Below are positions 39,467 to 48,702 of a stretch of DNA of 64,000 nt, in pieces. Made by a program: the position numbers and the translations under genes. Each line of letters opens with the position of its first letter. Positions within the stretch are counted from its first letter, which is position 1. The notes beneath the pieces are model-generated. The model worked only from the letters and a program-made list of their open reading frames with translations. It was not told the origin of the DNA and did not search any database. Source of the DNA: JAJFJD01 sp965228425 (GTDB taxonomy: Bacteria > Pseudomonadota > Alphaproteobacteria > UBA8366); NCBI GenBank assembly GCA_965228425.1, contig OZ245815.1, forward strand, positions 4,712,001-4,776,000, given 5' to 3'.

Positions 39467-40518
39467 GATGCCTGCCCCTGTCGCTGTCCTTGATACACGT
39501 CGCGGCGGATCGGCTCCCACCACGCCTTGTTTTCGAGATACCACGCCACCGTGTCGCGGAGCCCCTCTTCGAACCGCCGCGTGGGAACCCAACCCAGGTC
39601 TCGCGATACCTTATGCCCGTCCAGTGCGTAGCGGAAATCATGCCCCGGCCGATCGTCGACATACTCGATCAGCGACTCATGCGGCCGATGCGGCGCGTCC
39701 GGCAGAAACGCATCCAACGCCGTGCAGATGCCCTTCACCACATCGATGTTCCGGCGTTCCGCCGCACCGGTGAGGTTGTAGGTCTCACCCGGGCGGCCCT
39801 TGCGCAGGACATGCACCAGCGCTCGGGCATGGTCTTCCACATGCAGCCAGTCGCGCACATTTTCGCCGCCGCCATAGACTGGCAACGGCACGCCCGACAG
39901 CCCGGCAAGGATGATCGTGGGAATCAATTTCTCGGGGAACTGGTACGGGCCGTAGTTGTTGCAGCAGTTCGTGAGGAGCACCGGCAGGCCGTAGGTCCGG
40001 TGCCAGGCGCGAACCAGGTGATCCGACCCCGCCTTGCTCGCCGCGTAGGGCGAACTCGGGCGGTAGGGCGCGATCTCGTCCGCCGGCGGCCCGTCGGCCA
40101 GATCGCCATACACCTCGTCGGTGGAAACATGCAGGAACCGGAACGCCTCCCGTTTCGCCGCGGGCAGCGTCTTGTGATAGTCCAGCGTCGCCTCGAGCAG
40201 CGTATAGGTGCCCAGGACATTGGTATCGATGAACGCGGCGGGATCGTCGATCGACCGGTCCACATGCGATTCCGCCGCGAGATGTATCACCGCATCAGGC
40301 GCATGGTCCTTGAAGATCCGGGCGAGCGCCAAGGCATCGCGGATATCCGCATGTTCGAATGCATAAGAGGGGTCGGCCGCAACCGATGCCACCGACTCCA
40401 CACGCCCGGCATAGGTCAACGCGTCCATATTCACCACGTCGCATCCGGCCTCGCCTACCAGATGCCGCACCAAGGCGGACCCGATGAACCCAGCGCCGCC
40501 GGTGACGAGAACTTTCAT
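39463..40518 (-). CDS. rfbB: dTDP-glucose 4,6-dehydratase
   Basis: 351-residue extended short-chain dehydrogenase converting dTDP-glucose to the 4-keto-6-deoxy sugar for surface polysaccharides. NAD motif GGAGFIG at 7-13, and catalytic Tyr158-x3-Lys162 in SSPYAASK are present. STDEVYGDL and NNYGPYQFPEKLIP are diagnostic for RfbB. ATG 40518 chosen; 40623 is an over-extension. No rfbA, rfbC or rfbD is in the window. It is followed without spacing by a VOC gene. Confidence 0.94.
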   Translation of the reverse strand: MKVLVTGGAGFIGSALVRHLVGEAGCDVVNMDALTYAGRVESVASVAADPSYAFEHADIRDALALARIFKDHAPDAVIHLAAESHVDRSIDDPAAFIDTNVLGTYTLLEATLDYHKTLPAAKREAFRFLHVSTDEVYGDLADGPPADEIAPYRPSSPYAASKAGSDHLVRAWHRTYGLPVLLTNCCNNYGPYQFPEKLIPTIILAGLSGVPLPVYGGGENVRDWLHVEDHARALVHVLRKGRPGETYNLTGAAERRNIDVVKGICTALDAFLPDAPHRPHESLIEYVDDRPGHDFRYALDGHKVSRDLGWVPTRRFEEGLRDTVAWYLENKAWWEPIRRDVYQGQRQGQAS

Positions 40519-40684
40519 GTTGCAACAATCCTCATAACAACGCAGCACTCTGGGACAATCCTGGGCACCTTGCCATCGTCCCGTCCCGGAGGCACCATCC
40601 GGCCGACGATTCGCCGACGGCACCGCCCCTATATATCATACGGTTTGCCGCCACGGCGCGACCATCAGCATATTCACGAGGACC

Positions 40685-41917
40685 ATGCGGAAATTCGACC
40701 CGAACGACAAAGGCCCCTTGGATGGCCTCCGAATCCTCGACCTGTCCCGGCTGGTCGCCGGCAATATGCTGTCGCTGCAACTCGCCGATTTCGGAGCCGA
40801 GGTCATCAAGATCGAGACCCCGCCGCGCGGCGATCCGCTACGCGACTGGGCGACCGACAATGTCGAGGTGCATTGGAAGGTCTACTGCCGCAACAAGAAG
40901 AGCATCGGCCTGAACCTGCGGGAAGACGCCGCGAAGGACATCCTGCTGCGTCTAGTCGATACCGCCGATGCCCTGATCGAGAATTTCCGGCCCGGCACCC
41001 TGGAACGTATGGGCCTGGGGCCGGACGTCCTGCTGGAGCGCAACCCCCGCTTGGTGATCGCCCGCGTTAGCGGATTCGGGCAGACCGGGCCGTACCGCGA
41101 AAAGCCCGGCTTCGGCACGCTGGTCGAAGGCATGTCCGGCTTCGCCTCGCGCAACGGCTTCCCGGACCGGCCGCCGCTGCTGCCGCCGTTGGCGCTGGCG
41201 GACATGATCGCCGGGCTGTCCGGCGCGATGGCGATGATGGTCGCCTTCTATAACCGCGACTTGAAGGGCGGCAAGGGACAGGTCATGGACCTGTCGCTGC
41301 TGGAGCCGATCTTTTCGGTCCTGGGGCCGGAGGCGGGCACCTATCAACTGACCGGCGAGGTCAAGGAACGCGTCGGCAATGGCTCGAACACGTCGGCGCC
41401 GCGCAACGTCTATATCACCAGCGACGACCGGTTCATCGCCATCTCCGCGTCGATGCAAGTGATGGCGGAACGGTTGCTGCGCGCCATCGGCGCCGGCGAG
41501 ATGCTGGACGACCCGCGCTATGCGACCAACGCCGCGCGGGTGCAGCACCGCGAGGAAGTGGACGCCGTGGTCGGCGGCTGGATCCGCCAGCGCAGCCAGA
41601 AAGACGCGCTCGCCTTCTTCGAACAGGAAAACATCACCGCAGCACCGATCTACGACATCAGCCAGATCGTCACCGATCCGCATTTCACCGAGCGCGAGAT
41701 CGTCGTCGACGTGGAAGACCGCGACCTGGGCAAGGTGGCGATGCATAACGTCACGCCGCGCCTGTCGGGCACGCCCGGCACCTTCCGCAACCCCGCCCCC
41801 CGGGTAGGCGAGCATAATGCCGACCTGCTGAGCCAGATCGGCGTCGATAGCGACGCCCTGGCCGGCCTGCTCGACAGCGGCGCCGTCTGGGCGCGCGATG
41901 ATCAATCCAAAGAATAG
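40685..41917 (+). CDS. CaiB/BaiF CoA-transferase family protein
   Basis: 410-residue class III CoA-transferase moving CoA between acyl-CoA and a free acid. DLSRLVAGNMLSLQLADFGAEVIKIE at the N-terminus is the family signature, and Asp173 in ALADMIAG is the residue that forms the acyl anhydride. Intact length. It is 18 nt before a CitE-type lyase gene, so the two probably act on the same acid. Family members include succinyl-CoA:itaconate, :mesaconate and :citramalate transferases. Confidence 0.9.
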   Translation: MRKFDPNDKGPLDGLRILDLSRLVAGNMLSLQLADFGAEVIKIETPPRGDPLRDWATDNVEVHWKVYCRNKKSIGLNLREDAAKDILLRLVDTADALIENFRPGTLERMGLGPDVLLERNPRLVIARVSGFGQTGPYREKPGFGTLVEGMSGFASRNGFPDRPPLLPPLALADMIAGLSGAMAMMVAFYNRDLKGGKGQVMDLSLLEPIFSVLGPEAGTYQLTGEVKERVGNGSNTSAPRNVYITSDDRFIAISASMQVMAERLLRAIGAGEMLDDPRYATNAARVQHREEVDAVVGGWIRQRSQKDALAFFEQENITAAPIYDISQIVTDPHFTEREIVVDVEDRDLGKVAMHNVTPRLSGTPGTFRNPAPRVGEHNADLLSQIGVDSDALAGLLDSGAVWARDDQSKE

Positions 41918-41935
41918 CAACCGGAGGACCGGACC

Positions 41936-42853
41936 ATGACCACCGCACCCGATACCACACCCTCGCGCCCGGTCTGGCGCTCGCTGCTGTATGTCCCGGT
42001 CAATGTCGAGAAATACGTCGCCAAGGCGCATACGCGCGGCGCGGATGCAATCCAGCTCGACCTGGAAGACAGCGTGCCGGTCAGCGAAAAGGCCAATGCC
42101 CGTAAGCTCGTCCAAGAAGCCGCCGAAACCGTATCGCAGGCCGGCGCGGACGTGGTGGTCCGGATCAACCAGCCGCTGCGCATGGCGGTCCGCGATCTGG
42201 AGGAAACCGTCTCGCCACGGGTACAGGCGATCACGCTGACCAAGGTGGACAGCGCCAGCCACGTGCGGTTGCTTGCCGAGATCGTCGACGAGTTGGAGGC
42301 GGAGCGCGGCATGACGCCGGGCCACACCCGCTTCATCACGCTCGTCGAATCCGCCGACGCCTTCTTCCGGCTGGAGGAGATCGCCAAGGCGCATCCGCGC
42401 GTCGCCGCGCTCGGCCTCGGCGGCGAGGACTTCGCCACCAGCGTCGGCATGGTGCCGGACCCGGATGTCATGCTCTATCCGAAACAACAATCGATCATCG
42501 CGTCGCGCGCCGCCGGGATCATGCCCCTCGGCATCATCGGCACGGTCGCCGACTACGGCGATATCGACGGGATGCGCGCGATCATCCGCAACTCGCGGCG
42601 CTTCGGCTTCGAGGGCGCATCCTGCATCCATCCCAGCATCGTGCCGATCCTGAACGAGGAATTCCGCCCAAGCGAAGCGGAAGTGGCGGAGGCGCAACGG
42701 ATGATCCAAGGTTTTGAGGCCGCCGTCGCCGAAGGCCGCGCATCGCTGGAAATCGACGGCAAGATGATCGACTACCCGGTGGTCTTCCGGGCGCAGCAGC
42801 TGCTCGACCAATACACCGCGATCCGCCAGCGCGAAGCCCGGATGAAGGGCTAG
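41936..42853 (+). CDS. HpcH/HpaI aldolase/CitE-like acyl-CoA lyase
   Basis: 305-residue TIM-barrel lyase. LDLEDSVP at 41-48 carries the Mg-binding acidic pair, followed by VRINQP, TLVESADAF and GLGGEDFA, as in malyl-CoA and citramalyl-CoA lyases. These split a hydroxyacyl-CoA to acetyl-CoA plus glyoxylate or pyruvate. GGAGGACC precedes the ATG. Pairing with a class III CoA-transferase suggests activation then cleavage of a C4 or C5 hydroxyacid. Its stop overlaps the convergent TPR gene stop (CTAG). Confidence 0.9.
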   Translation: MTTAPDTTPSRPVWRSLLYVPVNVEKYVAKAHTRGADAIQLDLEDSVPVSEKANARKLVQEAAETVSQAGADVVVRINQPLRMAVRDLEETVSPRVQAITLTKVDSASHVRLLAEIVDELEAERGMTPGHTRFITLVESADAFFRLEEIAKAHPRVAALGLGGEDFATSVGMVPDPDVMLYPKQQSIIASRAAGIMPLGIIGTVADYGDIDGMRAIIRNSRRFGFEGASCIHPSIVPILNEEFRPSEAEVAEAQRMIQGFEAAVAEGRASLEIDGKMIDYPVVFRAQQLLDQYTAIRQREARMKG

Positions 42854-43374
42854 CGGTCGCGCCGCATCGCGTGGCAGCGTTCCAAATTCCGCTGCGCCAT
42901 CGGATAGAGTTCCGCATCCGACGGCGAGACGCGTTTGAAGTAGCACAGCGCCTCGCCGAATTTCCCTTGGTCGAACAGCGCGTTTCCAAGATTGTAGAGT
43001 AGTGCGGCGTTTTCGGATCGTATCAGCGCCGCTCGCAAATACTTCTCGGATAGGGCGGCTTCGCCCAATTCCGACGCGCAGTTCGCAGCAGCCATCATCG
43101 CCTCGACATCGTCGGGACGGTCATGAAGTGATTTTTGAAAACTGTCCAACGCCCGAGAGAACTCTCCTTGCTGGAAATAGATATCGCCCACAACGTACCA
43201 GGCGTGGTTCAAGTCCACTCGGTACGGCTCCTTGATCGAGCGTGTCGCCGGATCAAGGAGCTGTTCCAACACCCCAGCAGGGTTATCCTTCAGCAGGGCA
43301 TGTACCGCGCCGAAAGGGTCCGGCGGCGTATCATCATTTGCGGCATCTTCCGCCTGTCGATGCGAACACCTCAT
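42850..43374 (-). CDS. Tetratricopeptide-repeat protein
   Basis: 174-residue soluble protein. From about 60 to 165 there are three TPR-like units (AWYVVGDIYFQQGEFSRALDSF, AMMAAANCASELGEAALSEKYL and ALLYNLGNALFDQGKFGEALCYF). No signal peptide. Its ATG overlaps the stop of the exported protein gene by 4 nt, so the pair is coupled. The first 30 residues (RCSHRQAEDAAND) are polar with no fold. Likely a protein-interaction adaptor; partner unknown. Confidence 0.75.
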   Translation of the reverse strand: MRCSHRQAEDAANDDTPPDPFGAVHALLKDNPAGVLEQLLDPATRSIKEPYRVDLNHAWYVVGDIYFQQGEFSRALDSFQKSLHDRPDDVEAMMAAANCASELGEAALSEKYLRAALIRSENAALLYNLGNALFDQGKFGEALCYFKRVSPSDAELYPMAQRNLERCHAMRRDR

Positions 43375-43781
43375 TGCTTGTCCGGCGCGTCCTTCAGCGT
43401 GATGGAGTACCGGGCATTGCTTTTGACGTAGAGATAGGTCAGTGCCTGATTGCTGCGGTTGCGGTTCTGCATGTTGACGTTGATGCTGAGACCGCTCAAC
43501 CGGCAGGTTTTGGCGATGGTCGCGGTCAGCAATCCGCATTCCTTGTTGGCCAGCTTGTAGAGCAGTGCGCGGGCCGACTCCTGCGACTTGACGATGGCTT
43601 CATCACTCAAATCGTCGATCGGAAGCTGGGTCTGGAAATTGACGTTCACGACGACCGGCTGCGCGCCGCCGAGAGAGGCGGAACGCGCCGCCGCCGTATC
43701 TGCGGGCACCGCCGCAAAGGTGACGGACGCAAGGGCTATGGCCGCCACCGCGGTGGCGGATTTCAAACGCATGGGGTTCAT
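43371..43781 (-). CDS. Exported protein of unknown function
   Basis: 136 residues. A clear signal peptide (MNPMRLK then about 18 hydrophobic residues) likely ends near AADTAAA, leaving a periplasmic protein of about 105 residues. The mature part contains two cysteines (CGLL and CRLSG, about 80-95) that could form a disulfide, and an acidic/Asn-rich strand VNVNMQNRNRSNQ. I do not recognise the family. GGAGAG precedes the ATG. It is coupled to the TPR gene by an ATGA overlap. Confidence 0.7.
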   Translation of the reverse strand: MNPMRLKSATAVAAIALASVTFAAVPADTAAARSASLGGAQPVVVNVNFQTQLPIDDLSDEAIVKSQESARALLYKLANKECGLLTATIAKTCRLSGLSINVNMQNRNRSNQALTYLYVKSNARYSITLKDAPDKQ

Positions 43782-44060
43782 TTCTTCTCTCCGAAGTTTC
43801 CTGTTGCCCGGTCGGCGCTTGGACCGGGATCGTCAATTAGACGACCTGGAATGGCGATACCTTGGCGGCTGAAAGGTAATTTTTCGGTAAAACCGGCGCT
43901 TTTCTTCGGCGATGGTCAAATCCGTCCGGCCATTAACCATGGGAATCGACTTCGCGCGCCAGGTCCCCGGATTTCAAGGCCGTTCCGGGCCGGCGTTTAG
44001 ATTTCGGCAACCTTCTCCAGCGTATAGAGAAAGGGTGCGGGAACAGGGAGAGTCTGCGCC

Positions 44061-44822
44061 GTGTCACAGAGGTATTCGGATACTCCGGCCCTCGTTCTGA
44101 AGGGCCTGGAAAAGCACTTCGACAAACCGGCGGTCGACCGTCTGGACTTGACCGTCCGCGGCGGGGAATTCTATGCCCTGCTCGGCCCCAACGGCGCTGG
44201 CAAGACGACCACGCTTCGAATCGTCGCCGGGCTGCTCAGGCCGGACGCCGGGTCGGTCTCGGTGTTCGGCGTCGACGCGCTGGAAGATCCGATCGCGGCG
44301 AAGCGGCTGATCGCCTGGGTACCCGACGAACCGCTGATCTACGAAAAACTGACGCCGTTCGAGTATCTGGAGTTCGTCGCCGGGCTCTGGGATATCGATG
44401 CCGCGACTGCGCAGACACAAGCCACCGAGATCATCGATATCCTGGGCCTGAGCCCGCATGCCCATGAACGCTGCAACGGCTTCTCCAAGGGCATGCGCCA
44501 GAAGGTGGCCCTCGCCGGCGCGCTGGTGCATTCACCGCGACTGCTGATCCTCGACGAGCCGCTGACCGGTCTCGACGCCGGTTCTTCACGCCAGGTCAAG
44601 ACGGTGCTCGCCGAACGCGTCCGCGAGGGCGTCACGGTGATCATGACCACCCACATCCTGGAAGTTGCCGAACGCATGGCGGAACGCATCGGCGTGATCG
44701 ACGCCGGCCGGTTGATCGCAGAAGGCACGCTGGAGGAACTGCGCCACCAGACCGGTCAGACGGCGACCAGTCTCGAAGACGTCTTCCTCGATTTGGTCGC
44801 GGAGCAGAGCGCCGCCGCATGA
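44061..44822 (+). CDS. ABC transporter ATP-binding protein (ABC-2 type)
   Basis: 253-residue ATPase. Walker A GPNGAGKTT at 42-50, Walker B LLILDEPLTGLD, and a signature F-S-K-G-M-R-Q in place of LSGGQ, as in the CcmA/NodI export group. It starts at GTG with GGGAGAG upstream. Its stop overlaps the permease ATG by 4 nt. The pair forms an exporter or membrane-remodelling system; cargo unknown. 278 bp of non-coding sequence precedes it. Confidence 0.93.
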   Translation: MSQRYSDTPALVLKGLEKHFDKPAVDRLDLTVRGGEFYALLGPNGAGKTTTLRIVAGLLRPDAGSVSVFGVDALEDPIAAKRLIAWVPDEPLIYEKLTPFEYLEFVAGLWDIDAATAQTQATEIIDILGLSPHAHERCNGFSKGMRQKVALAGALVHSPRLLILDEPLTGLDAGSSRQVKTVLAERVREGVTVIMTTHILEVAERMAERIGVIDAGRLIAEGTLEELRHQTGQTATSLEDVFLDLVAEQSAAA

Positions 44823-46360
44823 GCCAGCCCGCTACCCTGTCCTGGTTCGCCCGGCACGAGGTCCGGCTATTCTGGCGCGATTGGATCGCGATGCTCACCG
44901 CCGGCAAGCGCAACCGCGAGTCGCTGATCGGCCTGATGGCCATCGCCTTTTTGGTGTTCATCCATCTCTTAGCGCACTATCTCGTTTCGCCGCTCGCCGA
45001 GGGCGGTGTCGTCCTCGACAAGACGACGATGATTTTCGTGACGTCCAGCGTGTTCCTCTATTGCACGATGATGATCTCGCAGGCGATGGAATCTGTGACC
45101 CGCGCCTTCTATGCGCGCTCCGACCTGGACCTGATCCTCTCGTCGCCGATCTCGGCACGGCGCATCTTCACCGTCCGCATCCTCGCCATCGCCGTCGCCA
45201 CGGTCCTGCTGACCACGGTGCTGGCCGGACCGTTCATCAACGCTTTTGCCTATATCGACGGACCGCGGTGGCTGGCGGGATACGGCGTCATCTTCGGATT
45301 GGCGGGATTATGCACCGCCTTCGCCGTGCTGTTGACCGTGGGGCTGTTCCGGACACTCGGTCCGAAACGCACCCGGCTAATTTCGCAAGTCGTCTCCGCT
45401 GTCATCGGCGCCGCTTTTGTCATCGGCATCCAGGCGGCGGCCATCCTCTCGACCGGCAGCTTGTCGCGCTTCTCCTTCCTGGGCTCGGAACGGATCGTCG
45501 ACGCGGTGCCGCCGCTGAGCAGTTGGGTCTGGTGGCCCGCCTATGCGGCCGCCGGCGACATCCAGATCCTGCTCGGCCTAATCGGGGCCGGCCTGACGGC
45601 CCTGGCCCTGACCATTCTGCTCTGCGCCAAGAACTTCGGCGAGCACGTGGTTGCGGCATCCGGTGTGGCCTTCGAATCATCGGCGAGCCGCCCACGCCTG
45701 TCCGCCTTCCGGCAGGCATCGGTGAAACGCACCCTGCGTCGCAAGGAATGGACGCTGCTACGGCGGGATCCGTGGCTGATGTCGCAGACCCTGATGCAAA
45801 TTCTCTATCTCTTCCCGCCGGCACTGCTGTTATGGCGCAATTTCGGCGACAGCGTCGGCCCCCTGGTCATCCTGACCCCGGTTTTGGTGATGGCGTCGGG
45901 CCAATTGGCCGGAGGACTGGCTTGGCTGGCGGTTTCCGGCGAGGACGCGCCGGACCTGATGACATCGGCCCCGGTTTCCGCCCCCATGATCATGGGCGCC
46001 AAGATCGAGGCGGTGCTGGGGTCGGTCCTGATCGTCGTGCTGCCGCTGCTCGCAGCACTCGCGCTTGCGTCGGTGAAACTCGCCGCGATCACGGCTGCAG
46101 GCATCATCGTCTCGGCCTGCTCGGCAACCATGATCCAGATTTGGTTCCGCGCCCAAGCCAAACGGAGTGATTTCCGCCGGCGGCAAACATCGTCGCGGCT
46201 TGCGACGTTGGCCGAAGCACTCTCATCGATATTCTGGGCCAGCGCGGCGGCGTTGATTGCCGCGGCATATTTCAATTACGCGGCGGCAACCGCCTTCCTG
46301 GCCGTCCTGACACTGGTCTGCGCCTGGGCCGTGCGCCCCCGCCGCGCCGCGGAAGCCTGA
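44819..46360 (+). CDS. ABC-2 type permease
   Basis: 513-residue inner-membrane protein with about 12 hydrophobic spans, the larger kind of ABC-2 permease. ILSSPISARRIFTVRILA is the first cytoplasmic element; SGEDAPDLMTSAPVSAPMI is the second, the repeated L(x)SAPVS module typical of this permease group. It is coupled to the ATPase gene before it. Nothing beside it names the substrate. Confidence 0.85.
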   Translation: MSQPATLSWFARHEVRLFWRDWIAMLTAGKRNRESLIGLMAIAFLVFIHLLAHYLVSPLAEGGVVLDKTTMIFVTSSVFLYCTMMISQAMESVTRAFYARSDLDLILSSPISARRIFTVRILAIAVATVLLTTVLAGPFINAFAYIDGPRWLAGYGVIFGLAGLCTAFAVLLTVGLFRTLGPKRTRLISQVVSAVIGAAFVIGIQAAAILSTGSLSRFSFLGSERIVDAVPPLSSWVWWPAYAAAGDIQILLGLIGAGLTALALTILLCAKNFGEHVVAASGVAFESSASRPRLSAFRQASVKRTLRRKEWTLLRRDPWLMSQTLMQILYLFPPALLLWRNFGDSVGPLVILTPVLVMASGQLAGGLAWLAVSGEDAPDLMTSAPVSAPMIMGAKIEAVLGSVLIVVLPLLAALALASVKLAAITAAGIIVSACSATMIQIWFRAQAKRSDFRRRQTSSRLATLAEALSSIFWASAAALIAAAYFNYAAATAFLAVLTLVCAWAVRPRRAAEA

Positions 46361-46426
46361 CCCGCCGACGGTGACCCTTTGGCCGCTTGCGGAGGCCATG
46401 GCCGTTTGGCTACCGTTGTCCCCATC

Positions 46427-46846
46427 ATGGCGGAATTGAAGACAAAAGAAACGGATGCGAGCGTCGATGATTTTCTGGACGCCGTCGAACCGGACCGGCG
46501 CAAACGAGACGGCCGAATTTTGTGCGATTTGATGAACCGGGTTACTGGATTCGAGCCGAAAATGTGGGGGCCGAGCATCGTCGGCTTCGGTCGATATCAC
46601 TACAAATACGATAGCGGCCGCGAGGGCGAGTTCTTTCTGACCGGCTTCTCTCCGCGCAAATCGGCCCTGTCGGTCTACATTATGCCGGGCTTCAGCGAGT
46701 ACTCTGACCTTATGGACAAACTCGGGAAACATAAAACCGGACGCGCCTGTCTCTATATCAACAAGCTCGACGACGTGGATTTAGGGACGCTCGAAGAGCT
46801 AGTACGGCGTTCGGTCGAGGATATGAAAACGCGGTACAACGTTTAG
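46427..46846 (+). CDS. DUF1801 domain-containing protein
   Basis: 139-residue cytoplasmic protein of the YdhG/DUF1801 fold. VDDFLDAVEPDRRKRDG and MWGPSIVGFGRYHYKYDSGREGEFF match the family, and the C-terminus carries GRACLYINKLDDVDLGTLEELVRRSVE. Function unknown. ATG 46427 chosen; the frame upstream to 46379 lies just after the permease gene and lacks a ribosome site. Confidence 0.85.
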   Translation: MAELKTKETDASVDDFLDAVEPDRRKRDGRILCDLMNRVTGFEPKMWGPSIVGFGRYHYKYDSGREGEFFLTGFSPRKSALSVYIMPGFSEYSDLMDKLGKHKTGRACLYINKLDDVDLGTLEELVRRSVEDMKTRYNV

Positions 46847-46991
46847 TCTCCAAAAGTCGATTCTCGTCCTCTAGACTTTCCGCGCTTCGGAACGCCGACT
46901 CGAAAAAACCTAGCGTTTGATAGTGTTTGACTATTGAAAACCGCACGCTCCGCCACAACTTAGCATCGGGGTTGGCAAGGGAGGTGACGGC

Positions 46992-48170
46992 ATGCCTGTG
47001 CGGGCGCTTAAGAAATTCATCGATAGTGAAGCTACCGGCGGACTGATTCTTATGGCGACCGCCGCCATGGCGCTGATCTTCGAGAACTCCGCCCTGGCGT
47101 ATATTTACGACCAACTCCTGACGCTTCCCGTCTCCGTCAACATCGGCACGCTTTCGATAGACAAACCGCTGCTGTTATGGATCAACGACGGTCTCATGGC
47201 CGTGTTCTTTTTCCTGGTCGGACTGGAGATCAAGCGCGAAGTCATCGAAGGGCAGCTCTCCAGCAAAGAACAGGTCATCCTGCCCGCCATCGGCGCGGTC
47301 GGCGGCATGGCGATTCCCGCGCTTGTATTTCTCTTGATCAACGGCGACGACCCGAATCTCGCCAAGGGTTGGGCCATCCCGGCCGCGACCGACATCGCCT
47401 TCGCGCTTGGCGTCTTGGCGTTGTTGGGCAACCGCATTCCGACCGCCATCAAGACGCTGCTGCTGGCCATTGCGATTTTCGACGACCTCGGCGCGATCGT
47501 CATCATTGCCGCTTTCTACACCGCCGATCTCTCCTTCCCGTCGCTGGCCGGCGCCGCCATCGCCATCGCCGGATTGATCGCCCTGAACCGGGCCGGCGTG
47601 CTAAGAGTCGCGCCCTATATTATGGTCGGCGTGGTGTTATGGGTCTTTGTGCTCAAGTCCGGCGTCCACGCGACGCTGGCGGGCGTCGTCCTCGCCTTGG
47701 CCATCCCGTTGCGCGCCGGCGACCAGAAATCACCGCTGCGCGCCGTGGAACACAGCCTTCACCCATACGTCGCCTATGGTGTGTTGCCCGCCTTCGCCTT
47801 CGCTAACGCCGGTGTTTCGCTCGATGGATTTTCGCTGGCATCCCTGATGGCGCCGCTGCCCCTCGGCATTGCTGCCGGATTGCTGGTCGGCAAACAGATC
47901 GGCGTGTTCGGCAGCGTGTTTTTGGCCGTGAAGTTCGGCATCGCGCGCCGTCCCGATGGCGTGAGTTGGATGCAGCTCTACGGCTTATCCTGTCTCGCCG
48001 GGATCGGCTTCACCATGAGCCTGTTCATCGGCACGCTGGCCTATGCCGGGCCGGAGTTGATGGCCCAAGTTCGATACGGCGTCCTGACCGGATCGTTGCT
48101 GTCGGCATTCATTGGATACGCGGTTCTTCGATGGCTCACCGATAGCAAGACCGCGACGGCGAACGCTTAG
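46992..48170 (+). CDS. nhaA: Na+/H+ antiporter NhaA
   Basis: 392-residue inner-membrane sodium/proton antiporter with about 12 spans. Asp134 in AATDIAFALG and the pair Asp164-Asp165 in AIFDDLGAI align one residue off from E. coli Asp133, Asp163 and Asp164, which bind the ions. GGAGGTGA lies at ideal distance before the ATG. Upstream, ATAGT-N5-ACTAT (46920-46934) is a short palindrome, too weak to name. Full length and probably single-gene. Confidence 0.96.
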   Translation: MPVRALKKFIDSEATGGLILMATAAMALIFENSALAYIYDQLLTLPVSVNIGTLSIDKPLLLWINDGLMAVFFFLVGLEIKREVIEGQLSSKEQVILPAIGAVGGMAIPALVFLLINGDDPNLAKGWAIPAATDIAFALGVLALLGNRIPTAIKTLLLAIAIFDDLGAIVIIAAFYTADLSFPSLAGAAIAIAGLIALNRAGVLRVAPYIMVGVVLWVFVLKSGVHATLAGVVLALAIPLRAGDQKSPLRAVEHSLHPYVAYGVLPAFAFANAGVSLDGFSLASLMAPLPLGIAAGLLVGKQIGVFGSVFLAVKFGIARRPDGVSWMQLYGLSCLAGIGFTMSLFIGTLAYAGPELMAQVRYGVLTGSLLSAFIGYAVLRWLTDSKTATANA

Positions 48171-48276
48171 CCCACCCAGTCCACAGGCTTGTTTTTGCCT
48201 CCGGGGGTTTCGGCGCTACAGTGTCGGGAAACGGCATCGCCGTGCATCACGGCAGGCAGCAGGAAGGAACCCGCCA

Positions 48277-48660
48277 ATGTTCAAGCGCATCGACCATATG
48301 GTGGTTCGGGTCAAGGACCTGGACCAGGGCATGAAGGACTATCAGGACAAGCTCGGCATGACCGCGAGCAAGGGCCCGGAGGATCTGCCGCATCTCGGCA
48401 TGAAACGCGCGGTCTTCCCGATCGGACCCGACGGCAGCTTCATCGAACTCGCCGAGCCCTTGGGCGATGGCGGCGCGATCGGCAAGTCGCTCGAACGCCA
48501 CGGCGAGGGACTGCATCTGGTCGCCCTGGCGGTCGAGAACCTGGAAGAGGCGGCTGCCGACATGCGGGCCAAGGGCGCAAAACTCATCGAAGCCGGAAAC
48601 ATGATCTTCGTCCATCCGCGCGACAGCCACGGCGTACTGTATCAGCTCGTCGAGCGGTAG
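48277..48660 (+). CDS. VOC family protein (methylmalonyl-CoA epimerase/glyoxalase-like)
   Basis: 127 residues, single VOC fold. RIDHMVVRVKDLDQGMKDYQDKLGM gives the first metal His; GLHLVALAVENLEEAAADMRAKG the second module; HPRDSHGVLYQLVER the last Glu. These fit methylmalonyl-CoA epimerase-like proteins but not decisively. ATG 48277 with AGGAAGG upstream; the frame back to 48112 runs inside nhaA. It is followed 42 nt later by an LLM oxidoreductase and may be cotranscribed. Confidence 0.86.
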   Translation: MFKRIDHMVVRVKDLDQGMKDYQDKLGMTASKGPEDLPHLGMKRAVFPIGPDGSFIELAEPLGDGGAIGKSLERHGEGLHLVALAVENLEEAAADMRAKGAKLIEAGNMIFVHPRDSHGVLYQLVER

Positions 48661-48702
48661 ACCGACCCATAACAAGAAACGAACCGCCGAAGGAGACAGG
48701 AT

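Noticed and set aside
40952..42946. A 664-codon minus-strand frame opposite the CoA-transferase and lyase genes
   Set aside because: Both genes on the plus strand have clear motifs and ribosome sites; the antisense translation has none.
46920..46934. ATAGT-N5-ACTAT upstream of nhaA as an operator
   Set aside because: Only 5-bp arms in an A/T-rich patch; easily chance.
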